From assembly GCF_023053635.1 (NCBI RefSeq), contig NC_086172.1:13111501-13175500 (forward strand): DNA of 64,000 bases. The letters run 5' to 3'. The stretch comes from Elgaria multicarinata webbii (lineage: Eukaryota; Chordata; Lepidosauria; Squamata; Anguidae). Shown piece by piece: positions 42,150 through 55,955 of the stretch. The notes beneath the pieces are model-generated. The model did not search any database. It saw only the letters and a list, made by a program, of their open reading frames with translations, and was not told the DNA's origin. Position 1 is the first letter of the stretch, and each line of letters starts with the position of its first letter. The position numbers were made by a program, and so were the translations under genes.

Positions 42150-44644
42150 ATGGAATACCAACAATCATTTAAATTCTTTATTCTTTCTGCCAGTTCAAGA
42201 AAGATCAAACATATTAAAGACCAGACTTAATAAAAATTAAATATATATATAAAATATATATATAAAAAACTTGCAATGAAATACAAGCAGAACTGTGGAA
42301 CCCTGAATGTCCCACTCTAAAGGTACTTTTAACAAAATGTTTTAATTATAGAATGTCTCATAATTTTGTAACAAAATAATCACAAATAGCCTGGTTTTGG
42401 CTTGCAGCAGCTAATGCTGTATTATCTTTTATTAAAGGCACATAACTTTTTGAATATGTAAAAAAAATGTTAAGCATCATGTTAATCAAATAACTTAATT
42501 ATTCCCAAAGCAAAAACAAAACCCACAGGATTTCTTTATGAGGGTACTTCCAGATTCTTCAACTAGCAGCCTTTTGTGACAGCATGAGTACATTTTTCTT
42601 CATGTGAGGCAACAGGATTCCATAGTAGGAAAAGAGCACTGAACCGATAGAACTTGCCAAGTGATCACTACATTAAGAATGAATTTTATCCTAGATGCAG
42701 TTCTCCTATTTGGCTCTAAAAATTGTTTGAACGTTTTAGTAGAGAAATATATGGAATTTCCTTCTTGGGACACTATTATGTGAACCAGATAAAAGTAATC
42801 TTATGTCATATTTGCCTAGATGATAAATTCCTTTCAAATTATATGCTTTAGTTAAAAAGAATAAAAACAGCAAAATACCCCAAATATCTAATGCACAGGA
42901 ATAACTTGCAAACAGTTACCACCTTCTCTCAGTAAACTGAAATCTTGGTAATAAATGTACTAACACTTTCCTTTTCCTGTCCATCCTGCGCTCCCACTCA
43001 TCACCCTTTACTTCTCTCTTCCATTTACATACTCTCCGTAACCTCTTTTAATGGCCCATTTACACAAAGTATCCCTGCAAATACCCACTGTAAAGTTAAA
43101 TGCTCTATTCAATAGAATTCATATTAGAGCATAAATAATGTCAATGTACAGTATGTGTTGGGAAAAATACTTTTGGGAAATGAGCCATGGAGATAGGGAG
43201 CTACTGACACACACAAAAAATATGTTGCCTCAAAGATGTTTCTGTAATTTACATAAACAAAATGCATATGAAACATGTAGGCTAGCTGCTGCTTAAGAAA
43301 TGATATGCAAAGGTTAACAGAATCCTTATAATAACTATTCTCCTTTTCTGTTTCCTAGTTTTCCATCTCCATTTGTTCACTTTGGTAGCACAACACTTTT
43401 CTTAACTTTATGGGATAGATGCAGTTGTATAAAGGTGAACTCTGCATATTTGATGATCCCAAACATGCCCCCCCCTGCGTTTCCCCCCCTGATTCCCCCT
43501 TCCTCTTGCAGCCTCATTTCCCCTCAAAATTCTCTGCAGGAACCTCCAGAATACTGTTTAAGTTTATGCAGTGAGGAATAAGTGAAAATCGCTGGCTCAT
43601 GCCCTTCCCACAACAGGGAGTCTCTGCTGAATCCTGGTTCCCTCCACACTTCTGTTCGTTGAGGGTGACTCTGGATCCAGCCCAATGTTGTTTATATAGG
43701 ATTATATTGAATTTTGGTAGAACAAACCTAATCACACAAAGGCCTGGTTCAGATGATGCCCTCTTCCAATCTTCTATGTGTGTGTGTGTGGGGGGGGGGG
43801 AAGAGTAAGATAACATCTTCCTCCATTGTCCACACAATGCACCTATCCCACCTCTGATGTCTAATGTTTGAGAAGAGTATACATTCATAACACGCAACAT
43901 GCCGAGGCCCAGACCACACCATCAATTTCCAGATTTTATCTGGGATATTGATAGTACTGTCCAGGCCTATTCATACAAGCTATATTCAAACATTGCACCC
44001 ACACACAGATATCTGTTTGGACAGGCATGTCTAGATTAGTGGGACAAAAGGCATGATCTCACCACCCACTACACATAGTGAATAAATAGAGAACAGCCTG
44101 AACCAAATATATGGTAATCCAAGAATGAGAGAAAACATTGGATCTATGCCTAAAACCCCTCTGCATAGGGATGTGTGTGTGTTATCAATCACCCTTTCTC
44201 CTCTCGAAAACTGGCTGTAGACGGTAGGGCACCTTGTAAAGCATCATTTTCAAAGGACACTCCCACCTTCAAAATGTAATACAAAAAGCAGCCCTCCAAT
44301 TCTTCTCCAACATACATACGTCTAGGAGGGGAAAACCTTGTGGTGATGATGTGGCACATAATCAGATTAAAGCACGTTACTCTTACAAAATAATGGTTGA
44401 GAGATCAAGCTATTGATATGTATTCTCATTAATAAAGTGCAGATACCCACCCTGAGAGTAAGTGCTGAAACTATAACAGGACTAAAGCACTTTCCCACAA
44501 TACAGGGAGACCCAAACCATCTTCAGCCATTGCCAGTTGTCCATCAAAGATGTGTCAGGGAAGACTATTCCTTGGCTAGTTCAACTGAGGCAATTCCACT
44601 ATAGTTCAGTAAGATACTGGTGAAGTTTGTCCAGTCCCAGTTAG
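42150..44644 (-). other. USP40: USP40 3' UTR (probable)
   Basis: About 2.5 kb downstream of the USP40 stop without a recognisable coding exon. Minus-strand AATAAA signals lie at 42428-42433 and 42177-42182, so cleavage near 42.15-42.41 kb is likely. A (TG)n/G-run tract sits at 43779-43801. Most of it looks unique rather than repeat-derived. Confidence 0.45.
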
Positions 44645-47600
44645 TCAGCTGAAAGCTCCTACACTGATGGAGAGTGCTGTTTCAGGTTTATGATTCTTAG
44701 CCATCTTTTTTCCATGGGAACGATCATTCTGTGTACAGTCAGTTTGATGACTATTGGAAAACAAAAATGGATACACTATTAAGTTGCACTTTCCAGAGGT
44801 AGTAGTAGTAGTCTGTGGCAGGCTTGTAGCAGAAAACTCAAGAGTCTTGTGGCATCTTAAAAACTAGCACATGTATTATGGCATTAACTTTCATGGACAC
44901 TCCACTTCATCAGATGCTTGAGGTATTAACCTCAAATTGACAGATTTATATACACTTGTTGGGGGCCACCTTAAGGTCATAGACCTAGTGTCCTAGAAGG
45001 CTGAAATGTACTGGTTTCTGAACATTGCCATTCCTGATGTCAGATTGGGCTCCATTTATGCTTTTGCATAGAGAATGGCCTGTTTGTCTTATGTAGAATG
45101 CAGTTGGGCATTGTTGGCAAATGATACCATTTATCACTTTGGAAAATAAGCAGATGTATGAACCCTTGATGTCGTTGATGCATTATTAGGTTCTAATGGC
45201 CATTACTGAATAAAGGAATTTCAAAGACAGATACCAATGTGAAATTGCTGAAGGTTAATCATACTATATATTTTAATCGCCTCATCATTGCAACTATGTC
45301 TATGGGGGCATGTCTATACCAGCCCTATATCCCGAACAGAACTTATTTACAAGAATGAAATTTGGAAAACAAATAGATACACACATTATGCACCAGCCTG
45401 ACTTCAGAATATGTTTGGCATAGATTCTGATGTATTCTGGAGATATCCAAACAACACAGAAAAATCTGCCCATATTTGACAGGAATATACATTCTGTTCA
45501 AGTGTATTAGAAAAATACCCTGTCTTCTTTTAAATATATTGTGAGATAAGAGTTCACATGTTCCATTTTGTTTCCCAGGTGAAAAAAGAACATAAATAAT
45601 TCCTTGCCAGCAAATTGGTACTGAGCAACCTTTTATTGATTAAAATCTGGAAATAGATACAATTATCAGAACATGATATTTTGAAATGTTTAATGTAGCA
45701 CATGATATTGATAAACATGTTAACCATGTAAATACTTCTGGAGAAATAAAACCTAATGCAAATGAGGAATTTCTACAGGATTGGAATTCATTTATTTGTA
45801 GGTAGGTATTTTTCTTCTTTATTGCATAGTTGCATTATGCATAATTGCATTATGCAAACCATTATAGTATATTTTTGTAACATTGTAATAAAAAAATGAA
45901 TGAATTGTATGCATGTGTACTCAGAAGCAAGGCCCATTAAGCTCAGTGGGATGTAAATGGTACAAGGTTGCAGCCTTAGGCACACTTATTTTGTGCTCTC
46001 ACTGATCAGTATAACTTATTTCTGAGTAGTTGGTTTCCTAGATGTGGTGTAAAAAATACACATTTGATTATACATTCAAAGATTTAGCAGAATTGCAGCA
46101 TATAGTAGATAGTTTCCATAGCTGGTTTTCAAACCGGTTCCATAGATCAATGGGTTGTATCAAAACATCCCATTCTGCTCATGGAAGGAAATAGTTCTTT
46201 TATGTATAGAAGCTCCTTCTGTTTCCTTAACAGAACATTTAGAGGCAATCCTATAGCATCCAAAATTCAAATATATGGCATCAACGGGCTGGCAGATTTT
46301 TGTAGCGTGAATTAATGTTAGTCAGGATTTACGTTAACATGGTGGTTTCTATTAAAGTCAGATTTCATTTTAAATATTCCTATATTACAGGAGCTTCTTC
46401 ACTGGAATTTTAAAACAAGTCTCTCTTTTTTGAATAGCACTTCTCTGTTAGGTATTAGAACATACTTACAACATTTAAGGACACAGAATTGTTTTATGGG
46501 TTTCTCAGTGAGAGAAGGTATGGTATAAATTATATAAATAAGTGAAATATATTTACCTTGTTTTTTCCTGAGTAAGTTGCCTTTGCATTTGTTTTCCAAT
46601 GTCATCTTTTATGGTACTAAAGTCCTTACTGTCATCAAGTAGGAGATTCTGTTGCCAGAAGTATTGAAATGATTATGAAACAATTTCTAACAGCATTCCA
46701 CTTACAAGGGCTATACATTTTACCACTGACATTTTATTAATGGTATTGAACTTTTAATAACAAGACTCATTTACTATTTCCATATTCTTCTGGTTGTATC
46801 AGTACAGTATGATTTTTATTTCCTAACGCTATTCTCAGAGTAACATTTTATTCTCCAATATGCAGTCTTCAGTAATTCGAGCTCTGCAAAATTTCACAAG
46901 ACAAAATTCTTGCATAAGCTCTCTGCCCAATACAGAATTGGGAATCAGAGTGAAATCATGTTGATAATATTTATTTAAAAAATCTAAAATTCTAAAATCA
47001 GGCCACAGTCTTTAGCAGCTGCCAGAATAGTTAAGGGGGTAAGGGGAGAGATAGGGAGTTTGATCTCCAATAGAGGATTGCCGTATCATAATTGAGGGTT
47101 GCCATATCGTAAGTCAAACCAAAAACAAGGCAAGTATAAATGATGTGGCCTCACCCACAGCTGCAAGCTACAGAGAGACATTTCAAAGCAAGCAGTGTTG
47201 GAGATCTGCTCAAAAGGATTGCAGTTTCTACACACATGATTTCCTAACTCACAACTTATTAATAAAAAGAATTTCCAGAGCTCTTATAATAACACAGATA
47301 TATAAACCGAGCAGGAAAATTAGTAAGTGACTATGGACCACAATATGCAAATGCTTATCTCACATATAGAACTGTTCTGTTATTGATATCATGAGCTCAA
47401 AACAATTCCATTAATAAACTCCTCCAGTTGACCCCTGTGCCTCTCCAACCCTACACTCCTCTGCTATTCCCATTTCATCCTATCATTTGCTTTCCTCCGA
47501 CTCTAGCCAGGAGCTACCACCTGAAAAACCCATGTCCTCCACTCATTACAGGTTTTGATCTGATCCCATTCAGATCAGATCCCATCCATCAGGGAGCTAT

Positions 47601-50600
47601 TTCCTCAAAGCTCATATCCTTAGAGGTTATGGCAGAACATGAAGTGTATATTCCTCCTAATTTCAGAGGGCGATTCCACTATCACTGTGATAAAGTACCT
47701 CAAGATCCTCTTAATAGCAAATTATAACAGCTAATAAATCAGTTACCTTCACACCAATAATATCTCCATCCTTCAGACTGTAGGGGCTCAACTGTAAGCT
47801 GTCACTTTTCTTCTTCTTTTTCTTCTTTGAAACTTGCTGTGTCTGAACAAAGTATGACAATAGCACCATAAACTAGCAGATTATTGTGCAGAGATGAGAG
47901 TGGAGTATTTTACAGTCCCAAATAAAAACGTACTATGTATTTTTATGCTTGAAAGGTCATGAGTAGTTTTAAAAATAAAAACTGTTATGAAGTTACATTA
48001 TTAAGGGTGGCCCCCACATCTCAACCTGAACATAACATTATATGGGCTTGCTCAAAGGAGACCACAGCATATTTCTGTTGGGGATAAATATTAGTGTTAA
48101 TTTCAAAGTGCTAACTCTTCACAGCTTTGCATCTCTATATACAGCCATGTTCAGATATATCATGTCCACAATATTCCATGAGATAAATATACATATGTAT
48201 AAATTAGGGCTACATCAAAAGGAGGCCTTTCTAGTCATTCTGTGACCAAAAGAATATTGCCATGTAATATCTTCTTGGTGGCAGTGCCCATCCTCTGGAA
48301 CACCCTCCCCTCCCCATTCAGTTCAGGAGGCAGGAAGTTTGGTATGTTTTAAATGCCTCCCAAAAAAAGCACTTGCTTTCTCTGGTTTATAATTAATTGC
48401 TGCTCCACAAAAAGCTATATAGAAATACAGGATTTTAGTGCAGCTGTGATTGGGTGGTAGTGTGTCTATCCAAATACCAAAGGTAGTAGCAAATACAGGA
48501 GTTCACAATCTTTCTAACTCAGATCTTACTATAAATATTGTATCGAAACAGCATTCGCTATGCATGCAAATTACGATCACATATCATTGTGCAGTTTAAA
48601 TATTTCCTTTAAAACATGTCCTGCTCTGTGTGTGTGTGTATGTATTCCCCAGCCCCAACCTGAAAAAAATTCTGCAGGCACCCATTGTAAGGAGGAGGCC
48701 ATGAACTTTCATCAATTTCTGAACCCTTGCCCTTTGCCCTCAAAATTTGAATTGGTAAACTTTTAGTACGTTTAATATTCATAATCTTTTGTTTAGATAA
48801 TGTGAAATGCTCTTTCATTGCAAGAATAGTTGACAACATTACTTCATGTCTGACGTTTTTCCTCTGCGATCTCTCAGCTTACCCAACTACATATTGGCAT
48901 CCATTCAAACTTTCCAGGAGAATATTTAGCAATTTCAATGTTCTCCACTGGTAAGGAATAATATGCAGCAATCCTTTGTCTCAGTGCAGATGCTGTACAG
49001 TCTTTGGAGATATCCCATGCCAAATCCACAGGATGGTAATAGTCTCTCTCCCCTGGTATGCGCATCAGCATCCACAGAAGCAAATCCTTTGGTCTGTGAT
49101 CAAAAATACATACAATGCAATTATTATTCTCAAAATACATGCCTACATAAATTTCACAGAGGCTCCAAAATTTCCATATTCTTTTAAAGGAAGATTCTAC
49201 AGGGAAAACCTAGAATATAATTTTTATTTGAAAATTTTCTTTTAAAACGTGTGTTGATGAGTAGTGGCTGTATATCTTACCCAAGATTCTCTTCCTTATG
49301 TAAAGGCTCTACACACACTTCCATACTGTTTCCTAGTTTGAGTTTACTGGGAAAAAAATAGATAATTTATATTCAGTATTTAATATTTAACTAGAAAGAT
49401 GGGATTTCATTATTTTTAAATTAAGTAAAGAAATAAGTAAATAAATAAAGTTACACGTTTATATACTAGGTATTTTAAAATCACAGATTGCCAACACATG
49501 CATTGTCCAAAGTTTCAAATGCATGAATAGAATTTTAAGAGCAAGAAACATTTATAGTTTTATTGAAGAAATAAATTGCTTTCCTGAATCATAAAAAAAC
49601 AAAAATTGTGCTACACAGCAACCAAATATACTTTTAAAAAACATTAACAAACAAACCTGTGATGGAAGAACTGAAAGAACACTTAAAGAGAGTGGTAAAA
49701 ATATATTGCATTAACATTTAAATTAGCTTACATTCAAATCCTACATGTCTACTCAGAAATGTCCCACTGAGTTCAATGGGACTTACACCCAGGTAAGCGA
49801 TTATAGGATTGCAGCTTTAATATTGTAGTTAGGAACCTACTAGAGTTGCTCCTTGTTGTTTCGTAAGACTTTGACCGGCCGCTTATTTTCCATTGCCCAA
49901 ACTCGGAGAAACTCTGGTAATGGAATACTAAACTCTTGAAAGGATGGCAAAGTCATCACCTGAAAAGGAAAGTGCTTTGCTAGCAATTTTAGAATAAATA
50001 GCTGAAAGACAGAAGACTACAATCTATGTATGAAATGTATTTCCTCACTTCTAGAACTACAAACGTAAGCATAATGTAACCAACTCTCCACATCAATTTC
50101 TTTTAACAAATGCAATATTTCCCCAACATTCTTGAGCCACAAACATCGCAGAAAATCCAAACAAAGTATTGTTTCTGATTTTAAAATCTAAAAATGTATA
50201 TCCAAAGGCCTCTTCAAAAAGTATGTTCTTCCCATACTGCAGCCTATATGTAATGGGAGCAACCTATATGCAATGTAAAGGCCATGAAAGAGCTCAGGCT
50301 GAAGACCTTGGAAGAGCTACTCCCATTTGAAGCAAGAGAGCTCTGGGCTAGATGGACTAATGGTCTGATTCAGCATAAGGCATTCCTAGGTTCATAACAG
50401 AATGGTTTTACTGCCCTCACTTGAAAGCTTTCCCTATTTGCTAAGCACTGACAATCTAACCTAAAATGTCATAAATATTACCACCAACCCCTTATGAAAG
50501 ACAGCCCCTACCCCTTAATCAAGGAACAATGTTAAAATGTAAAGTGGTTCTTTTGAACACCAAATATATTACTTTTTCATTATAGCAAGACTAGGAAGTC

Positions 50601-53600
50601 CTGCAATGCCTAAGAAACTTTTTTGATGAAAGTGCAACATTTCTTTCAGCCAAAAACTCATGAAAGGATTGATGTTGCATTGTAAGAAGTTGATATTAGG
50701 TTGTGTCTCAGATACAATCCCAAAGGTTCCTGTTTATACTTACCACCGAAAATAGCATAAAAGTAAATGCCATATCAGAACATACTGGAGATAGAGGAAA
50801 GGATGAGAGCGAGAGAGCGAGAGAGAGAGAGTTCTTATTTAAAGAAAAGATGGGAGCATTCATTAACAAAAGATAATGTCTAACCTGCATCTTCAAATCT
50901 TCCAGGAAAGCTTCTCCTGAGATTTCTATATCACCCACATAACATAGGTCAACTTCACTTTGTAGAAATGTTGGCAAATCTTTAAAGAATATCAAGAGTC
51001 AAAATTTAAAGAAATTTTACACAATTATTTAAAGAAATATTACACAATTAACAAAACATGAGTTTAGTGATCAATCATTGAATTGTTTCAGTCAGTTTAC
51101 TGTTAAAACAAATTCTGATGAGGCACGTCATAATACTGAAGAAACAGCTTTGCTCTTTGATCAATCCTCCAAGTAAATTTTGATGATATGCAGAGCTGAA
51201 AGTAATTCAAACCAGGTTTGTCATCGTTTTTCCTGAAAGTGGATGAACCTGGAGAATTGTGGTTTATTCTAACTGTCATGAATTACCAAACCTTTCTTGA
51301 GTTCATATATAATGAGAAACTGCAGGTTATTGAAAAGAAAAAGGTGACGCTTTTAATCTCATACATGAGAGTAAAGGCAAGGGAAGGAAAAACATGTTAG
51401 ACCACAGGGCAAAACACACATAACTCATGGGCTGTCAAAGACAAGCAGAACAAAGCGGACACCCAGCTACTTCCACTTTTAATCAACAAACTATGATCGG
51501 ACTTTTCATAGGTTGCTGAGTATGACATGTGAACATGGAGCACTGAGTTGTTTAGGAGCTAAATAACCCGTACATTAACTAAAGAACAAATCATGGGTTA
51601 ACTATGCTAGGTTGCTTAGCCCCTAAACAACCCAGCACTTCAGGTTCACATATCATAACAACCTACAAATGGGCTGATCAGGGAGGCAATGCAGTTAGTC
51701 TTCCCTGCTTGTACATGACAGTCCATGGGTTGTTTAAAACACAGACTGTTGTTACATATAAATAAGGTTAGGGGTGCACTATATCATGTTCTTGTAGCAA
51801 CAAACAAGGATCTGGCCATGACTGAATAGACCAATTGCTGTGGAACATGGGCAGTAGAGTGCTCTTACACCTGTGTCCTGCTTGTGGGTTCCTGGTCGAC
51901 AGGTGGTTGGCCACTGTGTAAACAGAGTGCTGGACTGGATGGACCCTTGATCTGATCCAGCATGGCTCTTCTTATGAGTGTGTCCTTAATACAACATTCC
52001 TTGCCTCTCCCTGGTCTTGAATTTTTTGCCCTATGTTCTTTCTCCACCCCCATCTTCGCCTCAAATTGTCAATTTCTTCCCCCAATTCCTGCACCTTGTT
52101 TTTAGGTTTTTAAGACCTCACTCCTATGCATGTTTTGGCAGTAAAAAGTCTGCATGACTCAATAAGCCATGCTTAACTAAAAGTGAAAGCAAAAGCTTTC
52201 AAACTCCTCCTCCTTGGGCAGACAGGAAGAGGAAGGGGAGCGCAAATCCCAAGGTTCACTGCAGTTTGTTGCTGTTCATACACATTGTTCTAAACCATGG
52301 TTTAGCATGTCATGCAAACACAATCAATATCTTGTGAACCACAAAGTATTATGTATTAGTCCAAGAAATGATTATTTATATTGATCTTCAATAATGTGTT
52401 CAAATAAAAACTGCTGCTGGCATGGTAATATTGGAATGACTAGACATGATTTTACAGCACTGGAAATAGTCTTTCTTCCTTCTATGCTTGGGTATTTATG
52501 GCTTACCTCCAGATGCAGAGAGTCCCAGAGCCCCTACTTTTTTGCTAATGCAATTCACTTGATCTGGAATGTTCCTTCTGCACTGCAGCTGAGAGAAAGG
52601 TTTATACCACCAGACAGGCACTTTCAAGAATCCCTTTGGGAATTAATGAAAAGTGTTATACAGTGTACCACTACCAACAAACAAAATGTATTGGCTTTAG
52701 AACAGATATTAACTCTAATACATCTAAATAGAAGATTAAACAAAAACATGCAGGGGGTGCATTGTTGTAACAGGTTCATTTACTGAGGCAGTGCCCTTTT
52801 TCCTGATTCCCCGGAAGACATCCCAACACTTCAAATTGTATTTTCCAACCTCTTTTATCCATCTTGGATGTATTTGTTAACGTCTTTGTTTCACTTCAAT
52901 GCCTTCTATCCTTGCCTGTTCTTCTGCCTCTGATATTCTTCCTCCTACTATATCTGTCTGTCCCTTCTCCCTTATATAGGTCTACTGTCTTTCCCAATGG
53001 GTCATAAATAAATAATCTACTCATGGTTCTTCAAGCCAACTCGTCTTCCATCTCACAAGTTAGCAATTTCATCAATTGCCTCAACTTTGTCCTTCCTTTT
53101 TTTGTGGCTCACTGTACCACTGTCGCAGTGTTCTGCATTCTGCTATTCAGCTATCTTTCAGTGTGAGACAAGCCCGTGCCAAGCTTGAGATACTTTTATT
53201 TATGAAATCCGTTTGTTAAGCCAGGAATGAGTGTCAGGCTCACACATTCCCCCTCTCCTCAAACACTGTCTTTAGCATTTGATACTAGTCTCTTTAAACC
53301 AAAGTTCATCATTATGCCTGAAATGGTTTATTAAACCAGGAATTGAAGATAAGCATATTTCTATAGATTAAGCTATTTTTCTCTTGGAAAAACTGGTTAC
53401 TTCCTTTCTATTTCCATGGCAACCTCATTGCTATGGGACCAAACCTAAGGGACCAGATTTCGAAATAGTATAGTTTAACACAAAAATTATGATGTTACCT
53501 TTGGTGGAAGTTTGCCCTTGGAAACATTCAAAGTGTCTCCACTGCAGATATTAAGTTCTTTTAGTGTGGCACCCTGAGGAAACAAAGGTAACACAAAAAG

Positions 53601-55916
53601 CAGTATACCTAATCAAATGACAAACAGGTCAATTTATTTTAAAAAGAAAAGAAAAAAGTTTCTAAGCAGTAGAGCCACAAAACCTGTCTGCTTATAGCAG
53701 AGCTCCCAATAGCATATTTCCTATTTGTAAAGAGCACTGAAAATACTGTGAGCTGAAGTAGTAATGGGTTTATAGAAATTTACTATAGTTGCTCATACAC
53801 TTTGGACCAACACATATGTTTACTGCAATAAAAACTTCATCATTTACCAAGCTCTTTAAATGTAATACCAAAATTAATACTTGTGTAATATATATATAGA
53901 TATATAGATAGATATATATAGCATTTTTACTTCCTCATGTAATGCCTCCCCAACTTCATAACACCAATCAATCTTTCTTAAATGCCAGCTATCGCCTGTA
54001 AAAAAGAAGAATATGTGAAGTCACTTCATAAATACAATTCCTATACATTTATCACTTTATAAAATACATATACAGAAGGTCTTAGATAGTATCAGTTGTC
54101 TACTTCTGAGAATGTACTCAATCTGCAAAGAAGAATTAGATGTGGGGGATTCTGGAGTACATTACTTTCAGATTCCAGCCACAGCTTGCTAAAGCCATCA
54201 CCACCATTAAGTTTACAGCATAAAAACCTGAGTGTAGCACAAGTGTTTATTGTTTACTTCTGAAATTTCAATTTATTAAAAAGAACTCTAAATCTCTGAA
54301 GTCACACTGTAAACACTCAAGATTCTTGTAACCTTTGAGCAACAGCTAAAGGACAGAATTCTTCTTCAAATGTATCCAGTCTTTCCCTGAGCAAAACTGA
54401 TGGACATAAATCATAGAATCGTAGAGTTGGAAGGGGCCTATAAGGCCATCGAGCTCAATCCCCTGCTCAATGCATGGATGGAGGAGATTAGGAAATAAAA
54501 AACAAATACTAAATAATAATATTCTGATACTAACCTGCTAAACCAGATTTTTTAAGCATTAAGTTTAGACACTGAAATAAAAATAAAAATAATCACATTA
54601 AGAACTGAAACAGCATAATTGGCTTATCTAAAAAAAATAACATACTTATGCTGGCAACACTAACTTCAGGATATACCATGACAACTAAATATGCATGCAC
54701 TAAACCCTAGGATAGAAATCCATCTGTTTTTCAATTTTAACATGGAAGTGAAAAACGTATGCTATCCCCTCCGTGCTCTTGAGGCAGTATTGTCAACTCC
54801 CTTCCAACAGAGATTTGGCTATCCCCCACATTTGTCATTCAGGTATCAGTTAAAGACATATTTATTTGTTCAAGCTTTTAGGCCACAGGGGAGTGTTTTA
54901 TGTGTGGTAGTGATAATTTTATTGTATTGTATACTTGTAATTTTAGAGTTATACTTTTAACAGTTTGTGTGTTCTATTGGTTTTATATGGAACATTAGCT
55001 TCTCCTGGCTCCTTGCAAGGAAGGGTAGGGTATAAATATAATTAAATATTATTCTAAACTCGTCAAGTGCCTGCCGCTTTAATGGGGTGAATATTGGCCA
55101 GGCTGCTCCTGTTATAGTGGAAATGTTCAGTGGCAGTAGCTTTACAACTGACAGGTCTCATAAGAGCTATCCCCACTCTCCAACAGGAGTGATGCTACTA
55201 CCACTGCCAAAAGAGTGAGGGGGAAAGACTGAAAAGATGAATACTTCCAGTCCAGCCTGACCCCCCACCCCCACCCCCACCCAGCTAGGCAATGCTGCAG
55301 ATTGCAGAAAACCACTTCTTCCCCTCTTCTGAAAAGATGGGTTTCCTATATGCTGGACAAGAGGTCATATGACACTGGAGGTTCAACATGACCACATGAG
55401 GAAAGCCAAGGCTTTTATAAAAAAACTAGTGAAAAAGCCCGTCATACGACAGGTGTATTTATTTTGTTAGGATTTCTTTGAATACAACATTTTTGGTATA
55501 CACTTTTCTAAGATTTTGAACCAATTTCCCCTGTTCTTTCCCATCAATAATTTTTAACTTTACGTCCTCAGACCGTCGGACTCTGGACATTGCCACAACG
55601 TTAAAGTAAAAGCCTTGCTAACATTTTTATGACAGGTGTGGAAGTTAGACTTCTATCAAATTTACCCTCATGAGACAAATTACTTACTGAGAGTTTTATT
55701 TACTGAGGTTTTGGTCCGTCTGCTAGGCCAGAAGCTCCTGGCAGTTATCTTTCTTGGAACTTGGAACTTCCATAGAAGGCCGCGGTTCCGAGAAACATCG
55801 CTAGATGGCACCAGAGGGCAAAAACTATTTCTCGGAACTTGGAACTTCCATAGAAGGCCGCAGTTCCAAGGAACGTCCCTAAATGGCGCCAGAGGGCAAA
55901 AACTATAACTGCCTGG

Positions 55917-55955
<39 letters not shown>

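Noticed and set aside
52394-52786. Plus-strand 130-codon frame
   Set aside because: Antisense to the USP40 exon 52507-52633, which fits the gene in phase and in conserved sequence.
55751-55906. CRISPR-like or regulatory repeat array
   Set aside because: Only two adjacent 78-bp units without spacers, in a vertebrate intron.
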